The notes beneath the pieces were generated by a model. That model worked only from the letters and a program-made list of their open reading frames with translations, did no database searches and was not told the origin of the DNA. From Rhodanobacter sp. DHB23 (GTDB taxonomy: Bacteria; Pseudomonadota; Gammaproteobacteria; Xanthomonadales; Rhodanobacteraceae), in the NCBI RefSeq assembly GCF_014842975.1, contig NZ_JACYXK010000020.1, positions 1 to 64,000 of the forward strand: a DNA stretch of 64,000 bases, given 5' to 3'. Shown here one piece after another: positions 47,492 through 56,919 of this stretch. The translations under genes were made by a program, and so were the position numbers. Within the stretch, counting starts at the first letter, position 1. The number at the start of each line of letters is the position of its first letter.

Positions 47492-48345
47492 CTACTCCGC
47501 GAAGTATCCGCATCCAGCAACGAGCGCAGGCTTCCGGCATAGGCAGCCCCGGCAAGCACGTACGTATCCCGATGCGTGCCGCCCGCCACCGTCGTGAATG
47601 TCACGTTCGGAAGTCCCATCGTTGCACTCCGTGCAGGCGCATAGGGCGTCACCGCATCGGCGGTCCCCTGGAACACCGATACGGGCACGGATGGAATCTG
47701 CCCCAAAAGCGCTGCGGCGGAATAGTCCCGCTGCCCCAGCAACCCGCGCACGGGAAGCACCTGCCAGCCGATCAACGCCGGATGCCGGCGGATCCAGGCC
47801 CGGACGACACTGGCCAGGTCAGCTCCCAGCCCATCGACAAGCACGCCCCTGGGCTTGAACCTCGTGGCTTCCACCAGCGCCATGGTCGCGCCCAGCGACC
47901 GGCCGACGAAGACGCTGCGGTCCATCCCGCAGCGGGTCGCGCTGCCCACCCGCGATACCGCCAGCGCCACCTGGTCGGGCAGGAGCGCGACATGGGCATG
48001 CCCCTTCGCCCCATCCTGGCCGGGGTACGAAATGGCGTAGACATCGGCCCCGCCGCGCCGTATCAGGGGGAACAGCGTTCTCTCGTAGCGGCCGATGCCG
48101 CCATGCTGCCCCGGAAAGAAGAACGCGCATGCCTGCCCGGCGTGGCCGTACCTGCGCACCACGACGGTGGCCCCGGCCGAAACGGCAATCTCGAAGCGCT
48201 GGTCCTCATGCGTGCGGTCGCTGGATTGCGCCGTGAATATCAGCCGGTCGAGGTTCCAGCGCAGCAGCGCGGCAGGCAGGGCGAAATACAGGACAACGAC
48301 AACCGCGGCCAAGGTCCACAGGATGTTCCCGGGCCGCGGAAACAT
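47488..48345 (-). CDS. Alpha/beta hydrolase with N-terminal membrane anchor
   Basis: A 285-residue protein: one N-terminal transmembrane helix (LWTLAAVVVVLYFALPAALL) and an alpha/beta hydrolase domain with nucleophile elbow GRSLG, preceded by the oxyanion-type segment FFFPGQHGGI. The catalytic Asp and His are likely in GTADAV and GGTHRD. Probably an esterase of unknown substrate. Upstream of and translationally coupled to the DMT gene. Confidence 0.78.
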   Translation of the reverse strand: MFPRPGNILWTLAAVVVVLYFALPAALLRWNLDRLIFTAQSSDRTHEDQRFEIAVSAGATVVVRRYGHAGQACAFFFPGQHGGIGRYERTLFPLIRRGGADVYAISYPGQDGAKGHAHVALLPDQVALAVSRVGSATRCGMDRSVFVGRSLGATMALVEATRFKPRGVLVDGLGADLASVVRAWIRRHPALIGWQVLPVRGLLGQRDYSAAALLGQIPSVPVSVFQGTADAVTPYAPARSATMGLPNVTFTTVAGGTHRDTYVLAGAAYAGSLRSLLDADTSRSR

Positions 48346-48383
48346 CCTTCGCCCACCCTCCCGGCAGTGCTGCACGGCAGCCT

Positions 48384-49754
48384 TCAACTGGCGGCCACCG
48401 GCAACCTCAGCCGCACCTCCAGCCCGCCGTCCCCGGCATTGCGCGCGAGGATTTCGCCGCCATGCGCCCTGGCCACGCGCTGCGCGATGGCGAGGCCGAG
48501 GCCGTGGCCTTCGGCGCGTGCGGCGTTGCTGCCGCGGAAAAACGGCCGGAACAACGAGCCCAGCTCGGCCTCGGGCACGCCGGGGCCCTGGTCGCGCACC
48601 AGGCATTCGGCCTGCCCGCCGGCGGCCTGCACCGAAACCTCCACCCGGCTTCCCTCGGGGCTGTACTTGATGGCGTTGGAGATCAGGTTGCCCAGCGCGC
48701 GCTCCAGCAGCACGGGGGTGCCGACCACGTCGATCGGCCCGCCGGCGGCATGCCGCCACTGCAGGTCGATGCGGCGCGCATCCGCTTCCAGCGCCGCCTG
48801 TCGCACGCCGTCGTGGGCGAGCTCGGCGAAGTCCAGCCGCTCGCGCTCCATGCCCGGCAGGCCGCCTTCCATGCGCGACAGCGCCAGCATGTCGCCGGTC
48901 ATGCGGTCGAGCCGGGCGATCTCCTGTTCGGCCTGGCGGAAGTAGCGTTCCGCCGCCACGGGATCGGCGCTGCGCTGGGCCAGGTCGATGATCAGCTGCA
49001 GGCGCGCCAGCGGCGAGCGCAGTTCGTGCGAAAGATCCTGCAGCACGCGGCGGTCGTGCGTGACCAGCGCCTCGATGCGTTCGGCCATGGCGTCGAAATC
49101 GCCGGCGAGCTGGGCCAGCTCGTCATGCGCCGCACCGCCGGGATGGTCCACGCGCGCGGACAGCTCGCCCGCGGCCATGCGCTGCGCCGCCGCGCGCAGC
49201 GCCTGCACCGGCTTGGCCACGCTGCGCGCCACCCACCAGCCCACCAGGCCGATGAACAGCAGCGACAGCGCGCATTGCACGGCCAGCAGGATCCGTTCGC
49301 GCGCCTGCGGCGGCAGCCGCGTGCGCGTGCGGCTGATCGCCACCAGCTGCCGCTGCCGGCCGTCCGCGCCGACCACGGGCTCCACCGCCACGTACATGAG
49401 CAGGCCACGCCATGGCCGCAGCACCAGGCTGCGGTTGGTCGCCAGCATGCCGGGCAGCGAGGCGAGGATCGACGGCGGCAACCAGACCGGTCGCAACGGC
49501 TGCCCGTCCTGGAACAGCGTGGCCTCGACGCCCTCGTGCCGTTGCTGGCTGCTCCAGTCCGCCAGTCCGGCGGGACCGCCCTGGTCGTAGGCCTGTTCGG
49601 CCGATTGCGCCAACGCGGCCCAGTCGATCTCCACCGCGGTGGTGTATTCCACGAAGCGCCGGGTGAGGAAACCGCCCAGCACCAGCACCAGCAGGTTCAC
49701 CGCGCAGAACCACAGCAGCAGCCGCCAGTACAGCGAACTCTTGAACGGGTTCAT
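48384..49754 (-). CDS. Sensor histidine kinase (CpxA/EnvZ-like)
   Basis: A 456-residue membrane sensor kinase: two transmembrane helices (LLLWFCAVNLLVLVLGGFL; LLAVQCALSLLFIGLVGWWV) around a ~115-residue periplasmic sensor, a HAMP domain, the H-box LSHELRSPLARL, N-box NLISNAIKYSP and G-boxes DQGPGVP and GHGLGLAIA. It overlaps the response regulator gene by 4 bases. The periplasmic sensor and the Spy-like neighbour suggest an envelope-stress signal. Confidence 0.92.
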   Translation of the reverse strand: MNPFKSSLYWRLLLWFCAVNLLVLVLGGFLTRRFVEYTTAVEIDWAALAQSAEQAYDQGGPAGLADWSSQQRHEGVEATLFQDGQPLRPVWLPPSILASLPGMLATNRSLVLRPWRGLLMYVAVEPVVGADGRQRQLVAISRTRTRLPPQARERILLAVQCALSLLFIGLVGWWVARSVAKPVQALRAAAQRMAAGELSARVDHPGGAAHDELAQLAGDFDAMAERIEALVTHDRRVLQDLSHELRSPLARLQLIIDLAQRSADPVAAERYFRQAEQEIARLDRMTGDMLALSRMEGGLPGMERERLDFAELAHDGVRQAALEADARRIDLQWRHAAGGPIDVVGTPVLLERALGNLISNAIKYSPEGSRVEVSVQAAGGQAECLVRDQGPGVPEAELGSLFRPFFRGSNAARAEGHGLGLAIAQRVARAHGGEILARNAGDGGLEVRLRLPVAAS

Positions 49755-50443
49755 GGCGCGCCCGCCACCAGCACGTAGCCGGCACCGCGCACGGAATCGA
49801 TGCGCGGCGATTGCGCGGAAGCTTCGGCCAGCTTGTGGCGCAGGCGGCTCACGTGCACGTCGATGCTGCGGTCGTAGCGCTCCAGTTCGCGGCCCAGCGC
49901 GAGGCGGGTGAGCACGGCCTTGTCCACCAGCTCGCCCGCGTGCTGCACCAGCGCCAGCAACAGCTGGAACTCGGCGCCGGTGAGCGACAGCTCCTGCTCG
50001 CCAAGCAGGGCACGGCGCTCGCCGGGCAGCAGCTTCAGCGCGCCGAGCTGCAACTCGGCCGGGGCGGCCGCCGCCGGCGCCTGGCGCCGCAATTGCGCAC
50101 GCACCCGGGCCAGCAGTTCGCGCGGCAGGCAGGGCTTGGAAAGGTAATCGTCCGCGCCCAGCTCCAGCCCCACCACGCGATCCACCGGCTCGCCGCGCGC
50201 GGAAAGCATGATCACCGGCAGGCGGTGCTTCATGCGCAGCTCGCGCAGCGTCTCCAGGCCGTCGCGGCCCGGCATCATCACGTCGAGTATCAGCAGGTCG
50301 GGCCGCTGCGCCGCGTTGTGCAGCCGCGCCAGCGCCTCCTCGCCGTCATGGGCAAGGTCCACGGCGAAGCCTTCGCGCTGCAGGTACTCGGACAGCAGGT
50401 TGCAGAGTTCGCGGTCGTCGTCGGCGATCAGGATGCGGGTCAT
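49751..50443 (-). CDS. OmpR/CpxR-like response regulator
   Basis: A 230-residue two-domain regulator. The receiver has ILIADDD, phospho-acceptor Asp in LILDVMMPG, and the conserved Lys in YLSKP; the C-terminal winged helix (LTGAEFQLLLALVQHAGEL; RYDRSIDVHVSRLRHKL) binds DNA. It precedes and overlaps the kinase gene. The divergent Spy-like gene is its likely target. In-frame ATG at 50479 adds an unlikely proline-rich tail. Confidence 0.92.
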   Translation of the reverse strand: MTRILIADDDRELCNLLSEYLQREGFAVDLAHDGEEALARLHNAAQRPDLLILDVMMPGRDGLETLRELRMKHRLPVIMLSARGEPVDRVVGLELGADDYLSKPCLPRELLARVRAQLRRQAPAAAAPAELQLGALKLLPGERRALLGEQELSLTGAEFQLLLALVQHAGELVDKAVLTRLALGRELERYDRSIDVHVSRLRHKLAEASAQSPRIDSVRGAGYVLVAGAP

Positions 50444-50578
50444 GGCGCTATTTAGCGGGGCGGCGGCGGGCGGCGGCAAGGGCTTTACCCATCTTTACGC
50501 TCCCGCAAAGAACATACACGCCGGATTGTCGTCCAATAGCCACACGTTCCATTCCCCCAACGCAAGAGGCGACACTCC

Positions 50579-51076
50579 ATGCGCAAGAACCTCATTCTCG
50601 GCCTGGCCCTCAGCTCGGCACTGGCCATCGGCAGCTTCGCCGTCGCGGCGCAGGGCGCTCCCGGCCCGGGCGGCCCCGGCGGCTGGGGTCACCATGGCGG
50701 CCACCACGGCATGATGGCGCTGCACGGGCTCAACCTGACCGATGCCCAGAAGGCCAGCATCAAGCAGATCATGAAGAGCAGCTTCGCGCAGAACAAGGGC
50801 CAGTTCCAGGCGCTGCGCCAGCAGAAGCAGGCCTTCGAGGCGATGACCCCCACCGATCCGGGCTACCAGTCCGCCGCCGCCGCGCTGGCCCAGGCCGAAG
50901 GCGCCGCCACCACCGCCCGCGTGCAGCAGATGGCCAACGTCCGCGCGCAGATCTACAACGTGCTGACCCCGGCGCAGCAATCGCAGCTGGCCGCGCAGAA
51001 GGCGAAGGCACAGGCCCGCCGCCAGCAGTGGCAGCAGTTCCGCGCCCAGCAGAAGGCCGCCGGCAACGGCCAGTAA
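50579..51076 (+). CDS. Spy/CpxP family periplasmic protein
   Basis: A 165-residue secreted protein (signal peptide ending AVAAQG) with a Gly/His-rich linker and a helical domain containing the LTxxQ motif twice: NLTDAQKASIKQIM and VLTPAQQSQLAAQK. This marks the Spy/CpxP family of envelope-stress chaperones. Divergent from the two-component genes by 135 bases, so it is a likely regulon member. A good terminator follows. Confidence 0.9.
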   Translation: MRKNLILGLALSSALAIGSFAVAAQGAPGPGGPGGWGHHGGHHGMMALHGLNLTDAQKASIKQIMKSSFAQNKGQFQALRQQKQAFEAMTPTDPGYQSAAAALAQAEGAATTARVQQMANVRAQIYNVLTPAQQSQLAAQKAKAQARRQQWQQFRAQQKAAGNGQ

Positions 51077-51114
51077 GGAACGTCTGCGCAGAACCTCCTC
51101 CCTCTGCGCAACGT

Positions 51115-51151
51115 AAAGCCGCGTCGGTTGTCGCCGACGCGGCTTTTTTTG
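51115..51151. terminator. Rho-independent terminator
   Basis: AAAGCCGCGTCGG pairs with CCGACGCGGCTTT across a 6-base loop and is followed by more T residues, 39 bases after the Spy-like stop codon. Confidence 0.9.
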
Positions 51152-51223
51152 CGAGGCAAGCGGATCGACGCCAGATGCAAAGGCCGGGGCGCCGCAACGC
51201 CCCGGCCTCATGCATCCCCGGGC

Positions 51224-51391
51224 TCAGCGATAACGCCAGTAGCCACCGACCCAGGCGTGGCCGTAGCCCCAGTAGCCCGGCACCCAGACGCGGGCGGGGC
51301 GCGGCGGCGCGACCATCACGCAACCGGTGAGCATGGTGCCGACGCCAAGCAGGGCGGCGGCGAGCAGACAGACGGACATGAAACGGCGCAT
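51224..51391 (-). CDS. Small Gly/Tyr/Trp-rich lipoprotein (55 aa)
   Basis: This gene reads MRRFMSVCLLAAALLGVGTM and continues with the lipobox LTGC, then a short mature part dominated by GYWGYGHAWVGGYW repeats. It is like the small YXWGXW-type lipoproteins found in many proteobacteria. The ATG follows a strong GAGGAGG box. It converges on the Spy-like gene's terminator; an envelope-stress link is possible but unproven. Confidence 0.8.
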   Translation of the reverse strand: MRRFMSVCLLAAALLGVGTMLTGCVMVAPPRPARVWVPGYWGYGHAWVGGYWRYR

Positions 51392-51506
51392 GGCAACACT
51401 CCTCCTCGGGGGTATGTGCTGCTGAAAACGTCGTGCGCCAAACCGCGCTGACGACGACGGCCGCGCGGATTCAGTCCTGCCTTATCGACCTGACTGGCAG
51501 CAAAAC

Positions 51507-52457
51507 TCAGGTTCTTGCGGCACGCGCCGCGGCATGCGTGACGCGATGGATCAATCGCGCCGCGACGCGCGCGGTGACGTGGTCGCGGTCGAACGGCGGC
51601 GAGAGCTCCGCCACGTCCATGACCTTCACCTTGCCGGTGGCGGCGATGGCATCGAGCAGCGGTTCGACCACTTCCATCGGTATGCCGCGCGCGCTGGGCG
51701 CGCTGACGCCGGGCGCCATCGCATGCGGCAACGCGTCGAGGCAGAACGTGAGGTAGACGGCGTCGACGTCCGCCAGCCTGGCCTGCAACTGCGCGATGCG
51801 CGCCGGCAGGTCGAGCAGGCCCAGTTCGTCGTCGCGCACGTAATGCACACCCAGCTCGTCGGCGGTGTCGAACAGCACGCGCGTGTTCGCCGAGGTGCTG
51901 ATGCCGAACACGCAGTAATCCAGCGGCAGGCCATGCGCGGCGGCGTGCTCGATCGCCTGCAGGAACGGCGTGCCGGAACTGGCGCGATCCTGCCTGCGCA
52001 GGTCGAAATGCGCGTCGAAGTTGACGATGGCCACGCGCGGGCGGCGCTCGCCCAGGTGCAGGGCCAGGCCCTGGTAGGTGGCGAACGCGATCTCGTGCCC
52101 GCCGCCAAGTCCCACCGGGAAGTGGCCGGTATCGAGCAGCGCGGCGAGTTTTCCTGCGTAGCGCAACTGCGCGCCTTCCAGGTCGCCGTCGGCTGCATCG
52201 ACATCGCCTGCGTCGTAGAGCGGCGTGTCGTCCAGCAGCGGCAGGTTGGAAAGCATCCTGCGCAGCGCGGCGGGGCCTTCGGCCGCGCCCACGCGACCGC
52301 CGTTGCGGCGCACGCCCTCGTCGCTGGCGAAGCCCAGCACCGCCACGCCGGGCGCGGCGCCGGCCACCGGCTCGCGCACCCACTGGTGCCAGCGGCGCGT
52401 GGCGGGGCCTTCCGGCAGGTCGACGCGACCGCTCCAGCCGCCCACACCGGCGTTCAT
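51507..52457 (-). CDS. hutG: Formimidoylglutamase (HutG-like, arginase family)
   Basis: A 316-residue arginase-superfamily enzyme. The binuclear manganese motifs are visible: GGGHE, NFDAHFD and CLDALPHAMAPGVSAPSARG. HutG hydrolyses N-formimino-L-glutamate to glutamate and formamide, the last step of histidine degradation. Arginase or agmatinase cannot be fully excluded from motifs alone, but hutI and hutU in the window favour HutG. Upstream ATGs at 52499 and 52553 are less likely starts. Confidence 0.85.
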   Translation of the reverse strand: MNAGVGGWSGRVDLPEGPATRRWHQWVREPVAGAAPGVAVLGFASDEGVRRNGGRVGAAEGPAALRRMLSNLPLLDDTPLYDAGDVDAADGDLEGAQLRYAGKLAALLDTGHFPVGLGGGHEIAFATYQGLALHLGERRPRVAIVNFDAHFDLRRQDRASSGTPFLQAIEHAAAHGLPLDYCVFGISTSANTRVLFDTADELGVHYVRDDELGLLDLPARIAQLQARLADVDAVYLTFCLDALPHAMAPGVSAPSARGIPMEVVEPLLDAIAATGKVKVMDVAELSPPFDRDHVTARVAARLIHRVTHAAARAART

Positions 52458-52576
52458 GGAAACACCCGAAACAGGCAGCGAACGACGTGATTCATGCATG
52501 ACTCCCGTAGGTGATGCCGCGCATTGTAGTCGCCACGCTCGCATCCGCTTCACCCGCGCCGCCGCAGCATGCCTGC

Positions 52577-54142
52577 ATGGCGAGGAAAAACGGCGAACGC
52601 ATTCCCAAGCTGCGCCTGCGTCTGGCCACGCCCGGCGACGTACCGGCCCTGGTCGAACTCACCGCCCGCATCTACACGCCGGAAAACGGCTATTCCGCGG
52701 AAATGCTGCGCTCCCAGCAGACGCACTTCCCGCAGGGCCAGTTCGTGGTGGAGTATGAAGGCAAGGTGGTGGGCTACTGCGCCACCTTCCGCATCGACGA
52801 GGCCGCCGCGCTGGCGCCGCACACCTGGGTGCAGATCACCGCCGGCGGCATGGCCTCGCGCCACAAGCCGGACGGCAACTGGCTGTACGGCATCGAGGTG
52901 GTGGTGCACCCCGACTACCGCCGCATGCGCATCGGCCAGCGCCTGTACCAGGCGCGCAAGCGGCTGTGCATGGACCTGAAGCTGCGCGGCATCGTGTTCG
53001 GCGGTCGCATCCCCGGACTGGCGCGCAACATCCAGCGCTACGGCAGCGCCGAGGGCTACGTGCAGGCGGTGCAGGCGGGCCGCCGCCGCGACCTCACGCT
53101 GAGCTTCCAGTTGTCCAACGATTTCGAGGTGATCGGCCTGTTGCGCAACTACGTGCCCGCGGACCACGAATCGCTGGGCTATGCGGTGCACCTGGCGTGG
53201 CGCAATCCGCTGCTGCTCGACCAGCCGGACATTCCCTCGACCGCCTCCCCGCGCCAGTTGCCCACCACGGTGCGCGTGGCTTCGGTGCAATACCTGCAGC
53301 GGCGCATCGCCTCGTTCGAGGAGTTCGCCACCCAGGTCGAGTACTTCACCGACATCGCCGCCGACTACAACGCGGACTTCGTGGTGTTCCCCGAGCTGAT
53401 CACGCTGCAGCTGCTGTCGATCGAGAACACCGAGCTGCCGGCCACCCGGGTCATCCGCCGGCTCAGCCAGTACACGCCGCAGGTGAAGGAGCTGTTCGGC
53501 CGGCTGGCCGTGCATTACAACATCAACATCGTCGCCGGCACCCATCCCACCGAGCAGGACAACGGCGACATCCACAACGTCTGCTACATCTGCCTGCGCG
53601 ACGGCTCGATCCACGAGCGCGAGAAGCTGCACCCCACGCCCAGCGAACGCATCACCTGGAACATCTCCGGCGGCGACAGCGCCGCCACGGTGCCGACCGA
53701 CTGCGGCCCGATCGGCGTGATGATCTGCTACGACAGCGAGTTCCCCGAGGTGGCGCGCCACCTGGTGGACCAGGGCGCGCTGATCCTGTTCGTGCCGTTC
53801 TGCACCGACGTGCGCGAGGGTTACCTGCGCGTGCGCTACTGCGCGCAGGCGCGGGCGGTGGAAAACCAGTGCTACGTGGTGCTCTCCGGCAACGTCGGCA
53901 ACCTGCCCGGCGTCAACAATTTCGACATCCAGTACGGCCAGAGCTGCATCCTCACCCCCAGCGACTTCCCGTTCGCGCGCGACGGCATCGCCGCCGACTC
54001 CACCCCGAACAGCGAGACCGTGCTGTTCGCCGACCTGCACCTGGAAAGCCTGGCCAGCGCGCGCAACGCCGGCGCCGTGCAGAACCTCAAGGACCGCCGC
54101 TTCGACCTGTACGAGACGCGCTGGCTGCCGAGGCCGCGCTGA
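52577..54142 (+). CDS. GNAT acetyltransferase fused to carbon-nitrogen hydrolase
   Basis: A 521-residue fusion. Residues ~10-200 form a GNAT domain (LRLATPGDVPALVELTARIY; HPDYRRMRIGQRLYQARKRL, acetyl-CoA loop); residues ~225-515 a nitrilase-fold domain with the Glu-Lys-Cys triad in VVFPELI, EREKLHPTPSE and GVMICYDSEFPEV. This two-domain architecture is widespread in Xanthomonadales. The substrate is unknown; an amidase plus N-acetyltransferase pair fits amine or amide processing. Confidence 0.9.
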   Translation: MARKNGERIPKLRLRLATPGDVPALVELTARIYTPENGYSAEMLRSQQTHFPQGQFVVEYEGKVVGYCATFRIDEAAALAPHTWVQITAGGMASRHKPDGNWLYGIEVVVHPDYRRMRIGQRLYQARKRLCMDLKLRGIVFGGRIPGLARNIQRYGSAEGYVQAVQAGRRRDLTLSFQLSNDFEVIGLLRNYVPADHESLGYAVHLAWRNPLLLDQPDIPSTASPRQLPTTVRVASVQYLQRRIASFEEFATQVEYFTDIAADYNADFVVFPELITLQLLSIENTELPATRVIRRLSQYTPQVKELFGRLAVHYNINIVAGTHPTEQDNGDIHNVCYICLRDGSIHEREKLHPTPSERITWNISGGDSAATVPTDCGPIGVMICYDSEFPEVARHLVDQGALILFVPFCTDVREGYLRVRYCAQARAVENQCYVVLSGNVGNLPGVNNFDIQYGQSCILTPSDFPFARDGIAADSTPNSETVLFADLHLESLASARNAGAVQNLKDRRFDLYETRWLPRPR

Positions 54143-54178
54143 TGCCGATGGCGTGGCGCAGTCTGCGATAATCGGCGG

Positions 54179-55630
54179 ATGTCCGAGCCCGCGCCGAAGT
54201 CGTCCAACCCTCGTCTGCAGGCCCTGCTGGGCCACGAGTTCTTCGCCCCGATGCAGTGGAAGCGGCGCATCGCGCTGTGGAGCGGCGCGATCCTGGTGGC
54301 GCTGGCGGCGATCCTGTTCGCCAAGGCCAGCAACTGGGCCTATGCGCTGTTCCAGCACATCCTCGCGCATGGCGTGTGGATACCGCTGCTGATCACGCCG
54401 GTGGTGTTCGGGCTGCTGGCCTGGGCCACCGAGGGACGCCTGCGCGCCACCCGCGGCAGCGGCATCCCGCAAGTGATCGCCACCATGCACATCGAGGACG
54501 AGGGTTTCCGCGAACGCATGCTGGCCTTGCCGATCGCGGCCTGCAAGATGCTGCTGACCCTGATCGCGCTGACGGTGGGCGCCTCCATCGGCCGCGAAGG
54601 CCCGACCGTGCACGTGGGTGCGGGCCTGTTCTACTCGCTGGGCCGGCGCTTCGGCTTCACCGACCCCAAGGCCGCTTCGCGCTTCATCCTCGCCGGCGGC
54701 GCCGCGGGCATCGCGGCGGCATTCAACACGCCACTGGCCGGCGTGGTGTTCGCCATCGAGGAACTGGCCGGCACCTTCGAGCACCGCTTCAGCGGCCTGC
54801 TGCTGACCGCGGTGATCGTGGGCGGCGTGGTGTCGCTGGGCATCATGGGCAATTACTCGTACTTCGGCGAAGTGCAGGCCGACCTGCTGCTGGGCCATGC
54901 GTGGCTGGCGGTGCTGTTGTGCGGCATCGTCTGCGGCTTGCTCGGCGGCCTGTTCGCCCGGCTGGTCCTGCTCAGCCGCCACGGCCCGCTGGCCATGGTC
55001 GGCCGCTTGCGCGCACGCTGGCCGGTGCTGTTCGCCGCCGCTTGCGGACTGGCGCTGGCCGTCATCGGCGTGCTCTCGCACAACAGCGTCTACGGCACCG
55101 GCTACGACCAGGCGCGCGCCTTCGTGCAGGAGGCCTCGACGACGCCCGGCGAAAGCTTCGGCATCGTCAAGCTGCTCGCCAACGTGGTCTCGTACTGGGC
55201 CGGCATCCCGGGCGGCATCTTCTCGCCGGCGCTGGCCGTGGGCGCGGGCCTCGGCCACAACATCGCCCACCTGCTGCCGCACGCGCCGGAGGCGGCGGTG
55301 GTGCTGCTGGGCATGAGCGCCTACCTGTCCGGCGTCACCGGCGCGCCGCTCACCTCGGCGGTGATCGCGATGGAGCTGACCGACAACCAGGCCATGGTGA
55401 TACCGATCATGGCCGCCTGCCTGCTCGCCCGTGCGGCGGCGTCGGTCTTCAGTCCCACGCCGGTGTACAAGGACTTCGCCGAGCGCATGGTGCGCGACTT
55501 CGAACACCAACAGATGCTGCACGCGCAGGCCGATGGCGAGGCGCAGCAATCCGCAACCGGCCATGCCGGCGCCACCAGCGCCTACGGCGAGCCCGTGGCG
55601 GCCACCGACGAGACGACGGGAGACCCATGA
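54179..55630 (+). CDS. ClC-type chloride channel/transporter
   Basis: A 483-residue protein with ten or more helices. ClC signatures visible: [15 protein letters not shown] with the gating glutamate, [16 protein letters not shown] and [11 protein letters not shown]. It moves chloride, possibly coupled to H+. The cytosolic tail lacks CBS domains. Its TGA overlaps the start of hutI (ATGA), an unexpected partnership. Confidence 0.93.
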   Translation: MSEPAPKSSNPRLQALLGHEFFAPMQWKRRIALWSGAILVALAAILFAKASNWAYALFQHILAHGVWIPLLITPVVFGLLAWATEGRLRATRGSGIPQVIATMHIEDEGFRERMLALPIAACKMLLTLIALTVGASIGREGPTVHVGAGLFYSLGRRFGFTDPKAASRFILAGGAAGIAAAFNTPLAGVVFAIEELAGTFEHRFSGLLLTAVIVGGVVSLGIMGNYSYFGEVQADLLLGHAWLAVLLCGIVCGLLGGLFARLVLLSRHGPLAMVGRLRARWPVLFAAACGLALAVIGVLSHNSVYGTGYDQARAFVQEASTTPGESFGIVKLLANVVSYWAGIPGGIFSPALAVGAGLGHNIAHLLPHAPEAAVVLLGMSAYLSGVTGAPLTSAVIAMELTDNQAMVIPIMAACLLARAAASVFSPTPVYKDFAERMVRDFEHQQMLHAQADGEAQQSATGHAGATSAYGEPVAATDETTGDP

Positions 55631-56844
55631 TGGCGCCACGCTGGGACCTGCTGCTCACCCACGCCAACCTCGCGGGCGTTGCCGGTGACGCGCCGTTCGG
55701 TTCGATCGAGGATGGCGCGGTGGCCTGTGCCGATGGGCGCATCGCATGGGTCGGTGCCATGTGCGACCTGCCGCCCGGCGCGGAGGCCATGCGCATCGAA
55801 GACCTCGGTGGCGCCCTGCTCACGCCGGGCCTGGTCGATTGCCATACGCACCTGGTGTTCGGCGGCCACCGTGCCAACGAATTCGACATGCGCCTCAACG
55901 GCGCGAGTTACGAGGACGTCGCCCGCGCCGGCGGTGGCATCGTCTCCAGCGTGCGCGCCACCCGCGCGGCCAGCGAGGACGAACTGTTCGCGCAGTCGCT
56001 GCCGCGCGCCCGCGCCCTGCTCGCCGACGGCGTGACCACGCTGGAGATCAAGTCCGGCTACGGGCTGGACCTCGAAACCGAACGCCGCATGCTGCGCGTG
56101 GCGCGGCGCATCGGCGAATCGCTGGGCATCACCGTGCGCACCAGTTTCCTCGGCCTGCATGCGCTGCCGCCCGAGTACAGGGAACGCCGCGACGATTACG
56201 TGGCGCTGGTGTGCGACACGATGCTGCCCGCGCTGGCCGCCGAAGGCCTGGTCGACGCGGTGGACGCATTCTGCGAGAAGATCGCCTTCACGCCCGCCGA
56301 GACGCGCCGGCTGTTCGAGCGCGCGACACGGCTCGGCCTGCCGGTGAAGCTGCACGCGGAACAGCTCTCCGACCAGGGCGGCGCGGCCCTGGTGGCGGCC
56401 TTTGACGGCCTTTCCGCCGACCACCTGGAACATCTCGGCGAAGCCGGCATCGCGGCGATGGCGAAGGCCGGCACCGTGGCCGTGCTGCTGCCCGGCGCGT
56501 TCTACGCGCTGCGTGAAACGCAGCTGCCGCCGGTGGCCGCGCTGCGCGGACACGGTGTGCCCATCGCCATCGCCACCGATTGCAACCCCGGCACCTCGCC
56601 CCTGCTCTCGCTGCGGCTGGCCGCGAACATGGCCTGCACGCTGTTCCGGCTCACGCCGGAGGAAGCGCTGCGCGGCGTCACCGCGCATGCGGCCCGCGCG
56701 CTGGGCCTACACGATCGCGGTACGCTGGCCGTGGGCCAGCGCGCCGACCTGGTGGCGTGGAACGCGCAGCAGCCCGCCGAGCTGTGCTACTGGATCGGCG
56801 GCCCGCTCGTGCGGCAAGCCTGGATCGGCGCCCGCCCCCTGTAG
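55627..56844 (+). CDS. hutI: Imidazolonepropionase (HutI)
   Basis: A 405-residue HutI, the usual length: [13 protein letters not shown] with the metal Hx[34 protein letters not shown] and [14 protein letters not shown]. It opens the imidazolone ring to N-formimino-L-glutamate. It is co-translated with the ClC gene, with a GGGAGA box upstream. Its stop codon lies inside an extragenic inverted repeat. Confidence 0.97.
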   Translation: MMAPRWDLLLTHANLAGVAGDAPFGSIEDGAVACADGRIAWVGAMCDLPPGAEAMRIEDLGGALLTPGLVDCHTHLVFGGHRANEFDMRLNGASYEDVARAGGGIVSSVRATRAASEDELFAQSLPRARALLADGVTTLEIKSGYGLDLETERRMLRVARRIGESLGITVRTSFLGLHALPPEYRERRDDYVALVCDTMLPALAAEGLVDAVDAFCEKIAFTPAETRRLFERATRLGLPVKLHAEQLSDQGGAALVAAFDGLSADHLEHLGEAGIAAMAKAGTVAVLLPGAFYALRETQLPPVAALRGHGVPIAIATDCNPGTSPLLSLRLAANMACTLFRLTPEEALRGVTAHAARALGLHDRGTLAVGQRADLVAWNAQQPAELCYWIGGPLVRQAWIGARPL

Positions 56845-56919
56845 GAGCGCACCCTGTGCGCGATGGCTCTGGCGCTTAGACCAAGGCGTGAGGCCATCGC
56901 GCACAGGGGGCGCCCTACA
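56840..56919. repeat. GTAGGAGCGC inverted repeat between hutI and lpxK
   Basis: TGTAGGAGCGCACCCTGTGC (56840-56859, continuing into GCGATGG) is mirrored by CCATCGCGCACAGGGGGCGC (56894-56913, continuing into CCTACA), with a ~27-base loop. Both flanking stop codons, TAG of hutI and TAG of lpxK, lie in the outer arms. It likely forms a transcript hairpin as a bidirectional terminator. Related repeats are common in Xanthomonadales and pseudomonads. Confidence 0.8.

Noticed and set aside
52550-55639. 1029-codon minus-strand frame
   Set aside because: Antisense of the GNAT fusion and ClC genes, whose motifs are unmistakable on the plus strand.
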